From contig NZ_LQIW01000015.1 of assembly GCF_001500025.1 (NCBI RefSeq), forward strand, positions 1 to 64,000: DNA of 64,000 nt. The letters run 5' to 3'. Position numbers and translations under genes: made by a program. Below the pieces are notes generated by a model. The model saw only the letters and a list, made by a program, of their open reading frames with translations, ran no database searches and was not told the origin of the DNA. Positions 10,139 to 22,798 of the stretch are shown one piece after another (the stretch's first letter is position 1; every line of letters begins with the position of its first letter). Origin of the DNA: Mycobacterium sp. IS-1590 (lineage in GTDB: Bacteria; Actinomycetota; Actinomycetes; Mycobacteriales; Mycobacteriaceae).

Positions 10139-10714
10139 TCATCGGTGGCCCACCAGCAAGGATACCAATTCGGCGCAGGCTGACTCCAATTGACTGTTCA
10201 CGACCACGGTGTCGAAGTCGTCCTGCGCGGCGAGTTCGGCTCGGGCGGTGGCCAGCCGACGCTCGATCGCCTCGGGGGTCTCGGTGCCGCGCCCGGTCAG
10301 CCGGTTCTTCAGCTCCTCCCAGCTCGGAGGGGCCAGGAAGACGGTCAGGGCCTCGGGCATCGCGGTCTTGACGGCCCGCGCGCCCGCCAGATCCACCTCG
10401 ATGAGTACGGGCCTGTCCGCGGCGATCGCCTCGCGGACCGGCCGGGCGGGTGTACCGGAACGGTGCAGCCCACCGTGGATCTCCGCCCATTCGAGCAGGG
10501 CCCCGTCGGCGATGAGCTGATCGAATTCGGCAGGAGTCACGAAGGAGTAATCAACGCCGTCGACTTCGCCGGGGCGCGGGGCCCTGGTGGTGACGGACAC
10601 GCTGAAGTGCAGGTCGGGAACGCGTTCACGCAGACAGCGAACGACGGTCGACTTCCCGACGGCAGAGGGGCCGGACAGCACGACTACCCGGCCGGCCCCT
10701 CGGCCGGCGCTCAA
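10139..10714 (-). CDS. gmk: Guanylate kinase
   Basis: A 191-residue kinase phosphorylating GMP to GDP. The P-loop GPSAVGKST is near residue 15, the GMP-binding [15 protein letters not shown] follows, and the lid and C-terminal region ([22 protein letters not shown]) are complete. I place the start at TTG 10714 because the protein then begins [16 protein letters not shown] as in mycobacterial homologues. The longer frame upstream runs into mihF, whose stop lies 10 bp away. The Shine-Dalgarno is weak. Co-expression with mihF is likely. Confidence 0.95.
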   Translation of the reverse strand: MSAGRGAGRVVVLSGPSAVGKSTVVRCLRERVPDLHFSVSVTTRAPRPGEVDGVDYSFVTPAEFDQLIADGALLEWAEIHGGLHRSGTPARPVREAIAADRPVLIEVDLAGARAVKTAMPEALTVFLAPPSWEELKNRLTGRGTETPEAIERRLATARAELAAQDDFDTVVVNSQLESACAELVSLLVGHR

Positions 10715-10724
10715 ACCTATGCGC

Positions 10725-11042
10725 CTAGGACTGGTCGAACTTTTCCAGCAGCGCCTTGCGCTGACGATCGCCGAGGCCACGCAGCCGGCGGGTCGGGGCG
10801 ATCTCGAGTTCGGTCATGATCTCCTGCGCCTTGACCTTGCCGACCTTGGGCAACGCCTCGAGAAGCGCCGAAACCTTCATCTTGCCCAAGACCTCGTCGG
10901 TCTCGGCATCCTTGAGCACCTGCTTGAGGTTGGTGCCGCCGCGCTTGAGCCGATCCTTCAATTCGGCTCGGGCTCGACGTGCGGCGGCAGCCTTCTCCAA
11001 CGCGGCCGCGCGCTGTTCGTCGGTCAACTGGGGAAGGGCCAC
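10725..11042 (-). CDS. mihF: Mycobacterial integration host factor mIHF
   Basis: A 105-residue basic nucleoid protein specific to actinobacteria, required for L5 phage integration and for DNA bending. It opens with a charged helix ([33 protein letters not shown]), then the helix-two-turn-helix core [14 protein letters not shown] and a terminal [21 protein letters not shown] at 11042 is chosen: GGAGG lies five bases upstream and the length equals the functional short form. The frame continues in-frame to 11156 and could give a longer annotation, but that extension lacks a good start. Confidence 0.96.
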   Translation of the reverse strand: MALPQLTDEQRAAALEKAAAARRARAELKDRLKRGGTNLKQVLKDAETDEVLGKMKVSALLEALPKVGKVKAQEIMTELEIAPTRRLRGLGDRQRKALLEKFDQS

Positions 11043-11472
11043 GGGTTCCTCCGTCTCATCACCATCAATTTCCACTGCCTCGGCTGATAGGGGAAAACCC
11101 TCAAACAGCCAGCGACGACGACCGTACCCACGCGGGCTGACGAAAGCGAACCCCACCCCCTGGTTACGGCGTCAAAAGCCCAGCGTGTCGGGCGGTCACG
11201 CGCGACACCCGTTTGCGGCGTTTCGCGGCCAGGAGCCGCAAAATCTTGTTTTCCGCCACCGGAACCGCCTGCATATCAAGGCAATTCGGATCACGCCGGT
11301 GCGCTGATCGCCCGCTCAGCGCGTGACCTGCGCCACACTTCGCCGGGCCTGCGCCGTGGAAAAAGAAAATTTTCGCTGGTCATCCGCTTTCGGGCGTGTC
11401 GCGAGCAGCCAGTTTGTGACTTCTGTGACAGCTGAGACTGGCGTTGTCCGTGTGATCTGGCGCGCAGGTGTG
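11043..11472. other. Intergenic region upstream of mihF, downstream of pyrF
   Basis: These 430 bp carry no convincing gene; in M. tuberculosis PE/PPE genes occupy the equivalent gap. It must hold the mihF promoter on the minus strand. Visible structure includes an inverted repeat GTGTCG (11185-11190) with CGACAC (11203-11208), an AT-rich run around 11358-11371 unusual for this GC-rich window, and a GCCAGT...ACTGGC pair near pyrF that could form a weak hairpin. Short frames here lack coding character. Confidence 0.5.
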
Positions 11473-12287
11473 TCAGGCCAGGTAGGCGACCGCGTCGCGC
11501 ATCTTCTCGGCCGCGGAGCGCAGCGCGCCCACGTCGGGGCCGGAGCGCAACACCTCCCGGGAGACCGCGGGCAGCAACTGGCCCGGTTGGGCCCCTCCCA
11601 GCCCGCTCAACGCCTCCGGACGCCCACCCTGGGCGCCGACACCCGGGACCAGGACCGGTCCCGCGAGCGCGCTGACGTCGGGCGGTTGGGCCAGGGTGGC
11701 GCCGACCACCACGCCGATCGGGCCGATCAGCGCGGACTCGGTGCGGTTGACCGCCGCGGCGGCGTCGACGATCGACTGCGCGACGGTGCGGCCGCCGACA
11801 TCGGCGCGCTGCACCGACGCGCCCTCGGGGTTCGAGGTGGCCGCGAGCACGAACACACCGCGGTCGTTGGCCATCGCCGTCCCGATGAGCGGCTGCAGCG
11901 AGCCGAAGCCCAGATAAGGCGATGCGGTCACGGCGTCGGCTGCCAGCGGCCCATCGCCCGCCCACGCGTTGGCGTATGCGGCCATCGTGGAGCCGATGTC
12001 GCCGCGTTTGGCGTCGGCAAGCACCAGGACGCCCGCCTCGCGGAGCGCGGCGATGGTGTGTTCGAGCACAGTGAAGCCGGCGGCGCCGTACGCCTCGAAG
12101 AACGCGACCTGCGGTTTGACGACGGCGAAGTCGGCGAACGCGGTGACGCACACGTCGCAGAACCGACGTAACCCGTCGGCGTCGGCGTCCAGTCCCCACG
12201 CACGCAGCAGCTCGGGGTGCGCATCGATGCCCAGACACAGCGGTCCACGCCGGGCCACCGCATCGGCCAGCCGCAGGCCGAAACCCG

Positions 12288-12291
<4 letters not shown>
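11473..12291 (-). CDS. pyrF: Orotidine 5'-phosphate decarboxylase
   Basis: A 272-residue enzyme making UMP from OMP, the last step of de novo pyrimidine synthesis. It belongs to the long type 2 (mycobacterial/myxobacterial) family, with the catalytic [10 protein letters not shown] motif near residue 95, substrate-binding [13 protein letters not shown] at the N-terminus and VPGVGAQGG near the end. GTG at 12291 shares GTGA with the carB stop, so translation is coupled to carB. It is the last gene of the pyr operon. Confidence 0.97.
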
Positions 12292-15635
<3,344 letters not shown>

Positions 15636-15663
15636 TTACCGCGCCCCCCTTGTGCCGCCAAAG

Positions 15664-15715
15664 ACCGTGTCTGCGCACGACACGCCGCGCCGATCCGCAC
15701 AAACGCGGTCGCTCA
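15664..15715 (-). repeat. Intergenic repeat, copy 1 (between carA and carB)
   Basis: Read on the minus strand this contains GAGCGACCGCG, a variable spacer, then CGCGGCGTGTCGTGCGCAGA followed by CACGG. A second copy lies at 60995-61045 on the plus strand. The core holds the inverted repeat GTGTC-N7-GACAC and could fold as a small hairpin within the pyr operon transcript. Confidence 0.6.
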
Positions 15716-15727
15716 CCGTGGACGACG

Positions 15728-16858
15728 TCACTTGTTTTCCCCTGCCATCAGGTCGACGAACTGGTCGAACAGATAGTTCGCGTCGTGCGGTCCGGCTGCG
15801 GCCTCCGGGTGGTACTGCACCGAAAAGGCCAGCCCGCTGACGAGTTTGATGCCCTCGACGACGCCGTCGTTGGCGCACGTGTGGCTGACGATCGCCTCGC
15901 CGAACGGTGTGTCGAAGCGCTCCCCCGCCTCGCCCTCGAGGGCGAAACCGTGGTTCTGCGCGGTGATCGCGACCGCGCCGGTCTGATGGTCGATCACCGG
16001 CACGTTGATTCCGCGGTGGCCGAACACCATCTTGTACGTCGCGCGCCCCAGCGCACGGCCAAGAATCTGGTTGCCGAAGCAGATGCCGAACAGCGGGATG
16101 CCCGCGCCGAGCACCTCCCGGGTGACGGCCACGATGTGGTCGGCGGTGGCGGGATCGCCCGGGCCGTTGGACAGGAACACGCCGTCGGGTTTCAGGTCGG
16201 CGATCTGCTCGAATGTCGCCGACGCCGGCAGCACGTGGCTGCGGATACCCCGCCTCGCGAAATTGCGCGGGGTGTTGGTCTTGATGCCGAGGTCGATGGC
16301 GGCGACCGTGAACCGTTGCGGCCCTCCGGGTTCCACCACGTAGGTGGTGTCGGTGCTGACCTCTCCCGCCAAGTCGGCGCCGAGCATGCCGGGCTGGCTG
16401 CGCACCCGCTCGAGCAGTTCGTCGGGCTCGCCCAGCGCCGGTCCGGAGAACAACCCGGCACGCATCGAACCTCGACTGCGCAGGTGGCGCACCACCGCGC
16501 GGGTGTCGATACCCGCGATGCCGACGATGCCCTGGCGTTCGAGTTCCTCGTCGAGCGTGCCGGTGGCCCGCCAGTTCGAGGCCCGCGGCGACGGATCGCG
16601 CACCGCATAACCGGCCACCCAGATCTTGTCGCCGCGGCTCTCGGCGTCCTCGTGGTTCCATCCGGTGTTGCCGATCTGCGGCGCCGTCGCGATCACGATC
16701 TGCCCGTGATAGCTCGGATCGGTGAGCGTCTCCTGGTAGCCGGACATCCCGGTCGAGAACACCGCCTCGCCGAGCGCCTGCCCGACCGCGCCGAACGTCG
16801 TGCCCGTGAAGACGCGACCATCCTCGAGCACCAGGACAGCCTTGTCGGTTCGCCTCAC
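15728..16858 (-). CDS. carA: Carbamoyl-phosphate synthase small subunit
   Basis: A 376-residue glutamine amidotransferase that feeds ammonia to CarB. The N-terminal CarA domain has [25 protein letters not shown]. The class I amidotransferase domain keeps the nucleophile Cys in [15 protein letters not shown] and the His/Glu pair in [11 protein letters not shown]. The GTG at 16858 overlaps the stop of the upstream Rv1382-like gene by GTGA. A longer frame to 17269 is rejected because the extra residues are an arginine-rich out-of-frame shadow of that gene. Confidence 0.97.
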   Translation of the reverse strand: MRRTDKAVLVLEDGRVFTGTTFGAVGQALGEAVFSTGMSGYQETLTDPSYHGQIVIATAPQIGNTGWNHEDAESRGDKIWVAGYAVRDPSPRASNWRATGTLDEELERQGIVGIAGIDTRAVVRHLRSRGSMRAGLFSGPALGEPDELLERVRSQPGMLGADLAGEVSTDTTYVVEPGGPQRFTVAAIDLGIKTNTPRNFARRGIRSHVLPASATFEQIADLKPDGVFLSNGPGDPATADHIVAVTREVLGAGIPLFGICFGNQILGRALGRATYKMVFGHRGINVPVIDHQTGAVAITAQNHGFALEGEAGERFDTPFGEAIVSHTCANDGVVEGIKLVSGLAFSVQYHPEAAAGPHDANYLFDQFVDLMAGENK

Positions 16859-17358
16859 GCCGCCTCCTGTTCCACCCAGTGCGAGTACTCGCGGCGGTCG
16901 TTGGCGCGGAACCCGGTATCGATCTCGGTGCCCGACGGCAATCGCCACCGGATTGCGAGAATGCCTTCGTGAGTCATCGCCTTGCCCGCGATCGCCCGCT
17001 CGGTTCGGATCTCGGTGATCGCCTCGTCGGGGATCCAGATGGGCAGAGCGCCGCTGCGCTGCAACATGATTCCTTCGGGGTAACGGGTCAGCACGGCCTT
17101 GGCGCGAAAGCCCAGGTCGCCGACCACGATTCGGTCGTTCCAATGTGGGGCCAGAGTGCTGCCGACGTACAGGCCCTTGGTGGCGGGCACGATCGCGGGC
17201 CCGACCGTGTCGGGCAGCGCAGGCAGCGTGCCGATCAGTTCGGCCTGGCGCTCGGCGCGACGACGCCATCCGCGGATCATCGCCTGAATCAGCACCGCGA
17301 TGAGCACGGCCACGACGGCGGCCATGACCAGCGATCCGACGAGCGTACCGGTGTTCAT
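16855..17358 (-). CDS. Rv1382-like membrane protein inside the pyrimidine operon
   Basis: A 167-residue protein with one N-terminal membrane helix (about residues 8-28, [20 protein letters not shown]), a basic stop-transfer RGWRRRAER, and a cytoplasmic beta-rich domain resembling bacterial PH-like domains (GRIVVGD..., [19 protein letters not shown]). Function is unknown. It lies between pyrC (31 bp upstream) and carA (4 bp overlap), and its equivalent occupies the same operon slot in M. tuberculosis. That suggests a conserved, perhaps membrane-tethering or regulatory, link to pyrimidine synthesis, which is inference. Confidence 0.82.
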   Translation of the reverse strand: MNTGTLVGSLVMAAVVAVLIAVLIQAMIRGWRRRAERQAELIGTLPALPDTVGPAIVPATKGLYVGSTLAPHWNDRIVVGDLGFRAKAVLTRYPEGIMLQRSGALPIWIPDEAITEIRTERAIAGKAMTHEGILAIRWRLPSGTEIDTGFRANDRREYSHWVEQEAA

Positions 17359-17389
17359 GCGCGATCCGCCTGCGCTACTCGCTCGAAAT

Positions 17390-18682
17390 TCACGCCGGGC
17401 ACTTCCCGTCCCGCGCAGTCACCTTGCCGCGCAACAACGTCAGCGTGACCGCCGCGGGTAGTTCGAGCGACTCGTACGGCGTGTTGGCCGAGCGGCTGGC
17501 CAGTACGGAACCTTCGACCGTCCACCTCGCGTCCGGGTCGACCACCGTCAGGTTGGCCGGCTCGCCGACCTCGAGCGGCCTGCCCTGATCGGGTAGACCG
17601 ACGATCTCGGCGGGCCGCTCGCTCATCACCCGCGCGACGTCGCGCCAGGTCAGCAGCCCCGGACGCACCATCGTCTCGGCCACCACCGACAGTGCGGTCT
17701 GCAATCCGAGCATGCCCGGGCGGGCGACGGAGAACTCGCAGCACTTCTCGTGCTCGGCGTGCGGGGCGTGATCGGTGGCCACACAGTCGATGATCCCGTC
17801 CGCCAGCGCCTGGCGCAGCGCCTGGGCGTCCGAGGACTCACGCAGCGGCGGGTTGACCCGATACCGCCCGTCGTAAGTGGCCAGACGTTCGTCGTCGAGC
17901 AGCAGGTGGTGCGGGGTCACCTCGGCCGTGATCGAGATCCCCTGTGATTTCGCCCATCGCACGATCTCGACGGTGCCCGATGTGGAGGCGTGGCAGATGT
18001 GCACCCGCGCTCCGGCGTCGCGTGCCAGCAGCGCATCGCGCGCGACGATCGACTCCTCGGCCGCCCGGGGCCAGCCGGCGAGGCCCAGCCGGGCCGCGTT
18101 GGGGCCCTCGTGAGCGACGGCGCCGACCGTGAGCCGCGGCTCCTCGGCGTGCTGTGCGATCAGCACGCCGAGCCCGGTCGCGTATTCGAGCGCGCGCCGC
18201 ATGATCAGCGGATCGTGGACACAGATGCCGTCGTCGGAGAACATCCGCACCTGAGCGGCACCGTTTGCCATCATGCCCATCTCGGTGAGCTGGGCGCCCG
18301 CCAGCCCGACGGTCACCGCGCCCACGGGATGCACGTCGACCAGGCCCACCTGCTGACCGCGCTGCCAGACGTGGTCGGTCACCACCGGGCTGTCGGCAAC
18401 CGGGTTGGTGTTGGCCATGGCGAACACCGCGGTGTACCCACCCAGAGCCGCTGCGGCCGAACCGGTTTCGATGTCCTCGGCGTATTCGCGACCGGGCTCT
18501 CGAAGATGGGTGTGCAGGTCGACGAAGCCGGGCAGCAGCACCTGACCGGTGGCGTCGACGACATCCGCGTCGTCGGGAATCTGAAGTTCTGCACCGATGT
18601 CGGCGATCTGCCCGTCGGCCACCAGCACGTCGACGCGATCGCCCTCGCCGTACGGCCGCACGCCTCGTATCAGCACGCTCAT
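17390..18682 (-). CDS. pyrC: Dihydroorotase
   Basis: A 430-residue class I dihydroorotase, cyclising carbamoyl aspartate to dihydroorotate. The metal-binding [10 protein letters not shown] is near residue 58, ANTNP follows, and further zinc ligands occur in [12 protein letters not shown] and [15 protein letters not shown] at 18682 overlaps the pyrB stop by ATGA. Confidence 0.98.
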   Translation of the reverse strand: MSVLIRGVRPYGEGDRVDVLVADGQIADIGAELQIPDDADVVDATGQVLLPGFVDLHTHLREPGREYAEDIETGSAAAALGGYTAVFAMANTNPVADSPVVTDHVWQRGQQVGLVDVHPVGAVTVGLAGAQLTEMGMMANGAAQVRMFSDDGICVHDPLIMRRALEYATGLGVLIAQHAEEPRLTVGAVAHEGPNAARLGLAGWPRAAEESIVARDALLARDAGARVHICHASTSGTVEIVRWAKSQGISITAEVTPHHLLLDDERLATYDGRYRVNPPLRESSDAQALRQALADGIIDCVATDHAPHAEHEKCCEFSVARPGMLGLQTALSVVAETMVRPGLLTWRDVARVMSERPAEIVGLPDQGRPLEVGEPANLTVVDPDARWTVEGSVLASRSANTPYESLELPAAVTLTLLRGKVTARDGKCPA

Positions 18683-19629
18683 ACGCTGATAGCCCCTCTC
18701 TCGGCGCCCACCAACAGATGGAACAGCACCGCCATCCGGATATGCACTCCGTTGGAAACCTGTTGCAGCACAGCCGATTGCGACGAGTCAGCGACCGAAA
18801 ACGCGATCTCCATACCTCGGACCATCGGCCCGGGGTGCAGGACCACCGCGTTGCCCGAAAGCAGGGCCTGGCGCTTCTCGGACAAGCCGTAGAGCACCGA
18901 GTACTCCCGGGCCGACGGGAAGAATCCGCCGTTCATGCGCTCGGCCTGCACCCGCAGCATCAGAACCGCGTCGGCCAGCGGCAGTTCGGCGTCGAGGTCG
19001 TGCGACACCGTGACCGGCCAGTCGGCGACCCCGACCGGCAGCAGCGTCGGCGGCGCGACCAGCACCACCTCCGCGCCCAGGGTGTGCAGCAGAAGCACAT
19101 TCGAGCGGGCCACCCGGCTGTGCAGGACATCGCCGACGATCACCACCCGCTTGCCCTCGATGTCGCCCAGGCGCTGACGGATGGTCAAGGCGTCGAGCAG
19201 CGCCTGGGTGGGGTGCTCGTGCGTGCCGTCGCCGGCGTTGATGACCGCAGGGCCGTGCCCGTCCTCGGTGGCCGTCCACTCGGCCAGTTGCTGAGGCGCA
19301 CCCGAGGCGGGATGGCGCAGGATCAGCGCATCGGCCCCCGCGGCGCGCAGCGTCAAGGCGGTGTCGCGCAGCGATTCCCCTTTGGACACCGACGATCCCG
19401 AGGCGCTGACGTTGATCACGTCGGCGCTCATCCACTTGCCCGCGACCTCGAAGGAGACCCGGGTGCGGGTCGAGTTCTCGTAGAACATCGTGATGATCGT
19501 GCGGCCACGCAGGGTGGGCAGCTTCTTGACCTCACGGCCGAGCAGGGCCTGGCTGAAATGGTCGGCGTTGTCGAGGATCGCCAGCGCGTCCTCGCGCGAC
19601 AGATCAGCCGCCGAGAGCAGATGCTTCAC
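18679..19629 (-). CDS. pyrB: Aspartate carbamoyltransferase catalytic chain
   Basis: A 316-residue transcarbamylase joining carbamoyl phosphate and aspartate. The carbamoyl-phosphate site [13 protein letters not shown] is near residue 50, with [11 protein letters not shown] and [11 protein letters not shown] downstream. No pyrI regulatory chain is seen. GTG at 19629 overlaps the pyrR stop (GTGA), so PyrR-controlled translation would pass to pyrB. Confidence 0.98.
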   Translation of the reverse strand: MKHLLSAADLSREDALAILDNADHFSQALLGREVKKLPTLRGRTIITMFYENSTRTRVSFEVAGKWMSADVINVSASGSSVSKGESLRDTALTLRAAGADALILRHPASGAPQQLAEWTATEDGHGPAVINAGDGTHEHPTQALLDALTIRQRLGDIEGKRVVIVGDVLHSRVARSNVLLLHTLGAEVVLVAPPTLLPVGVADWPVTVSHDLDAELPLADAVLMLRVQAERMNGGFFPSAREYSVLYGLSEKRQALLSGNAVVLHPGPMVRGMEIAFSVADSSQSAVLQQVSNGVHIRMAVLFHLLVGAERGAISV

Positions 19630-20213
19630 CTGACCGGACCTCCGTACGGCGCGATGGACACACGGTCGTGGCCATCGTCTTCGACCAACCGGACCTTGAC
19701 GTTTTCGCTTCGGGAGGTGGGCACGTTCTTGCCCACGTAGTCGGCGCGCAGCGGCAGCTCCCGGTGACCGCGGTCGACCAGCACCGCCAATTGCACCGCC
19801 TTGGGTCTGCCGATGTCGCGCAGGGCATCCAACGCCGCGCGCACCGAGCGCCCGGTATAGAGCACATCGTCGACGAGGATGACCAAAGCCTGGTCGACGC
19901 CGCTATCGGGGATCGAGGTCTCCTCCAGAGCCCGGGGCGGCTTGAAGTCGAGGTCGTCGCGATACAGCGTGTTGTCCAGCGCGCCGTGCGGGACGACGAC
20001 GCCGGAGAACTCCTTGATCTTGTCGGCCAGCCGGGTGGCCAACGTCACGCCCCGGGTGGGGATGCCGAGCAGGACGACGCGGGGGGCGTCAGGCGATCCG
20101 TCGAGTGCGGTCTTTTCGATGATCTGGTGGGCGATACGGGAAATGGTGCGGCCGACGTCCGCTGCGGACATCAGCTCCCGGTCGGTGCCCGACGAGCCCT
20201 CATGCGCGCCCAA
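19626..20213 (-). CDS. pyrR: PyrR regulator / uracil phosphoribosyltransferase
   Basis: A 195-residue type I phosphoribosyltransferase-fold RNA-binding regulator. The PRPP loop [13 protein letters not shown] is intact, and the RNA-binding face ([13 protein letters not shown] and [14 protein letters not shown]) is conserved. With UMP bound, PyrR should bind its own leader and lower expression of the downstream pyr genes. The start is TTG at 20213, ten bases after AAGGAGG; an internal ATG at MSAADVG would remove the first 14 residues. Confidence 0.95.
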   Translation of the reverse strand: MGAHEGSSGTDRELMSAADVGRTISRIAHQIIEKTALDGSPDAPRVVLLGIPTRGVTLATRLADKIKEFSGVVVPHGALDNTLYRDDLDFKPPRALEETSIPDSGVDQALVILVDDVLYTGRSVRAALDALRDIGRPKAVQLAVLVDRGHRELPLRADYVGKNVPTSRSENVKVRLVEDDGHDRVSIAPYGGPVR

Positions 20214-20223
20214 GCGACTCTGA

Positions 20224-20260
20224 CCTCCTTCTCCGCCTCTCTGGACGGCTCCTTAAAGGA
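20224..20260 (-). promoter_or_regulatory. PyrR-binding RNA hairpin covering the pyrR Shine-Dalgarno
   Basis: On the minus strand the leader contains GTCCAGAGAGGC (20235-20246), matching the known PyrR-binding loop TCCAGAGAGGC. It is flanked by CCG and CGG (20246-20248 with 20233-20235) and an outer TCCTT/AAGGA stem. The 3' arm of the outer stem is the AAGGAGG ribosome binding site itself. The layout fits translational repression, as described for M. smegmatis PyrR, rather than Bacillus-type attenuation, since no terminator follows. Confidence 0.8.
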
Positions 20261-20277
20261 CGTCGAAACTGCCGCGA

Positions 20278-20283
20278 AGCTTA
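20278..20283 (-). promoter_or_regulatory. Candidate -10 element of the pyr operon
   Basis: TAAGCT on the minus strand fits the mycobacterial TAnnnT -10 pattern and would start a leader of about 55-60 bases, just including the PyrR hairpin. No clear -35 is visible. Confidence 0.35.
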
Positions 20284-20357
20284 GCACCCGCACACCAGTG
20301 GTCCCGCCGCGCCACGAAGGCGCCTGCCCGCACCGGTGCCTCAGTAGGCTTGCCGCG

Positions 20358-21560
20358 ATGAAACTCGACGGCAACAACGCGTCCATCCGCGAGGCGATCG
20401 ACGCCGGGCTCCTCGCCGGGGCGGTGACCCTGGTCTGGCATGCCGGTGAAGTGGTCCAGGTCAACGAGTTGGGACACCGCGACGTCGATGCCGGGCTGCC
20501 GATGCAGCGCGACACGATCTTCCGCATCGCGTCGATGACCAAACCGGTGACGGTCGCGGCCGCGATGAGCCTTCTCGAGGAAGGCCGCTTCGCGCTCACC
20601 GACCCGATCGCCACGTGGGTGCCCGAGCTCGCCGATATGCAGGTGCTTGTCGACCCGCAGGGCGACCTCGACAAAACGATGCCCGCGCGGCGCCTCATCA
20701 CCTTCGACGACCTGATGACACATCGCAGCGGTCTGGCCTACGCCTTCTCGGTGCTGGGTCCGTTGAGCCGCGCCTACGGCCGGATGTCGTTCCGCCAGGA
20801 TCAGGACCGCTGGCTGGCCGAGCTGGCCGCCCTGCCACTGGTGCACCAGCCCGGCGACCGGCTCACGTACAGCCATGCCACCGATGTGCTGGGGATCGCG
20901 ATCTCGCGCATCGCAGGCAAGCCGTTGTCCGACATCCTGCGCGAACGGATCTTCGAACCGCTGCAGATGCCCGACACCGGGTTCTCCGTGGGCACGTCTC
21001 GACGCCACCGGGCCGCGACGATGTACAAGCTCGACCAGAACAACACGCTGCAGCACGACGTGATGGGACCCGCACCCATCACCGATCCGCCGTTCTGCAC
21101 CGGCGGCGCCGGATTGTGGTCGACCGTCGACGATTACCTGCGCTTCGCGCGGATGCTTCTGGCCGGCGGGACGCTGGAGGGGGTCCGGGTGCTCTCGGAG
21201 GAGTCCGTGCGGCTGATGCGCACCGACCGTTTGACCGAGGAGCAGAAGCGCCAGAACTTCCTCGGGGCCCCGTTCTGGGTGGGCCGGGGCTTCGGGCTGA
21301 ACCTGTCCGTGGTGACCGATCCGGCGAAATCCCGCCCGTTGTTCGGCCCCGGCGGACCGGGCACATTCAGTTGGCCCGGCGCGTACGGCACCTGGTGGCA
21401 GGCCGACCCGTCGGCGGATCTGATCCTGATCTACCTGATCCAGAATCTCCCCGATCTGAGCGTCGACGCGGCCGCGATCGCAGGCAACACCTCGCTGGCC
21501 ACGCTGCAGAGCGCCCAGCCGAAATTCGTCCGCCGCACCTACCAGGCGCTGGACATCTGA
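20358..21560 (+). CDS. Serine beta-lactamase-like hydrolase (class C / esterase fold)
   Basis: A 400-residue member of the beta-lactamase/D-alanyl-carboxypeptidase-like family with no signal peptide. The nucleophile motif SxxK is SMTK at residues 59-62. The usual YxN is YSH at 171-173, and a GGAGLWST loop follows near residue 250. Such intracellular homologues (Rv1367c-like) often act as esterases or transesterases; the substrate is unknown. ATG at 20358 gives a normal family N-terminus. The frame is open upstream to 19668, but that part is antisense to pyrR. It is divergent from the pyr operon and 17 bp upstream of a monooxygenase. Confidence 0.9.
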   Translation: MKLDGNNASIREAIDAGLLAGAVTLVWHAGEVVQVNELGHRDVDAGLPMQRDTIFRIASMTKPVTVAAAMSLLEEGRFALTDPIATWVPELADMQVLVDPQGDLDKTMPARRLITFDDLMTHRSGLAYAFSVLGPLSRAYGRMSFRQDQDRWLAELAALPLVHQPGDRLTYSHATDVLGIAISRIAGKPLSDILRERIFEPLQMPDTGFSVGTSRRHRAATMYKLDQNNTLQHDVMGPAPITDPPFCTGGAGLWSTVDDYLRFARMLLAGGTLEGVRVLSEESVRLMRTDRLTEEQKRQNFLGAPFWVGRGFGLNLSVVTDPAKSRPLFGPGGPGTFSWPGAYGTWWQADPSADLILIYLIQNLPDLSVDAAAIAGNTSLATLQSAQPKFVRRTYQALDI

Positions 21561-21577
21561 CCGTTTAGTCTGGCGAC

Positions 21578-22798
21578 ATGACCCAGCCGACCGTCCTGAT
21601 CAGCGGCGCCGGCATCGCCGGACCGTCGTTGGCTTTTTGGTTGACGCGCAACGGATATCGCGTCGTCGTCGTGGAGATCGCACCGGGCGTCCGGCCCGGC
21701 GGCCAGACGGTCGATCTGCGCGGCGCGGGCGGCGACGTCGTCGAGCGCATGGGGTTGATCGACCAGATGCGAGCCCGCGCGCTCGAACAGCGCGGCGCGG
21801 CCTGGGTGCGCTCCGACGGCAGCAGACGTGCCGAGATGCCGGTGACCGCCTTCGACGGCAACGGCCTGGTGTCGAAGCTGGAGATCCTGCGCGGCGATCT
21901 GGTGGACGTGCTGTACCAGGCCACCCGGGACTCGGTCGAATACCGTTTCGGGCAGCGGATCTCGGAACTTCGCGAACTCGACGCGGGGGTCGAGGCGACG
22001 CTGACCGACGGTACGGTGCTGAACGCCGACCTCGTCGTCGGCGCCGATGGTCCGCATTCGGCGGTGCGCCGCCTGGCCTTCGGCCCCGAGGGCCAGTTCG
22101 TCAAACCGATCGGCGGATACAACGCGTGGTTCTCCGCCCCCGACAGCGTAGGACTCGACGGCTGGTTCCTGCTCTACCAGGCTCCCGGCGGCCTCAACGC
22201 CTCGATGCGGCCCTCCCACGACCCCGCAATCGCCAAGGCCGGCCTGGCTTTTCGGTCCGAGCCCATCGAATACGACCGGCACGACCCCGACCAACAGCGC
22301 CGCATCCTCGCCGAGCGGTTCGCCGGGGCCGGGTGGGCATGCGACGCGCTGCTGGCCGCCGCCGACGAAGCCGACGACTTCTATTTCGATTCCTTCGCCC
22401 AGATCCACATGCCGTCCTGGTCGACGGGCCGCATCACCCTGGTCGGAGATGCCGGATACTGCGCATCGCCGCTGTCGGGCATGGGCACGAGCCTTGCGCT
22501 GGTCGGCGCCTATCTCCTCGCGGGTGAACTGGGGCCGGCGGGTTCGTTCGAAGCCGACGGCATCGCCGATGCGCTGGCGCGATACGAGTCGCGGATGCGC
22601 CCATACGTCGACACCTGCCAGAAGTTGAACAACACCATCGACCGGTACGCACCGATGTCGGAGTCCGACATCGCGGTCAACGCGGCGGTGATGAAGTGGA
22701 TGCAGCGCTGGCCGTTTCGACCGGTGGCCGCGCGGCTGTGGTTCACGACGGCCGATTCGATCGAGCTGCCGGACTATCCGGCCATGTCCGTGTCCTAG
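21578..22798 (+). CDS. FAD-dependent monooxygenase (PHBH fold, group A)
   Basis: A 406-residue aromatic-hydroxylase-type flavoprotein. It has the Rossmann GxGxxG in ISGAGIAGPS at the N-terminus, the DG motif VGADGPHSAVR near residue 150 and the GD motif LVGDAGYCASPLSGMGTSLAL near residue 290. These are the three FAD/NADPH fingerprints of the family that includes TetX-like and salicylate-hydroxylase-like enzymes. The substrate is unknown. It probably forms a two-gene unit with the beta-lactamase-like gene. Its TAG stop shares CTAG with the stop of the convergent flavoprotein gene. Confidence 0.92.
   Translation: MTQPTVLISGAGIAGPSLAFWLTRNGYRVVVVEIAPGVRPGGQTVDLRGAGGDVVERMGLIDQMRARALEQRGAAWVRSDGSRRAEMPVTAFDGNGLVSKLEILRGDLVDVLYQATRDSVEYRFGQRISELRELDAGVEATLTDGTVLNADLVVGADGPHSAVRRLAFGPEGQFVKPIGGYNAWFSAPDSVGLDGWFLLYQAPGGLNASMRPSHDPAIAKAGLAFRSEPIEYDRHDPDQQRRILAERFAGAGWACDALLAAADEADDFYFDSFAQIHMPSWSTGRITLVGDAGYCASPLSGMGTSLALVGAYLLAGELGPAGSFEADGIADALARYESRMRPYVDTCQKLNNTIDRYAPMSESDIAVNAAVMKWMQRWPFRPVAARLWFTTADSIELPDYPAMSVS

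Noticed and set aside
10725..11156. Longer mIHF starting at 11156
   Set aside because: The short form from GTG 11042 has GGAGG at ideal spacing and the known functional length.
11415..11435. TGTGAC repeats resembling a CRP site
   Set aside because: They are direct, not inverted, repeats and lie downstream of pyrF rather than before a gene.
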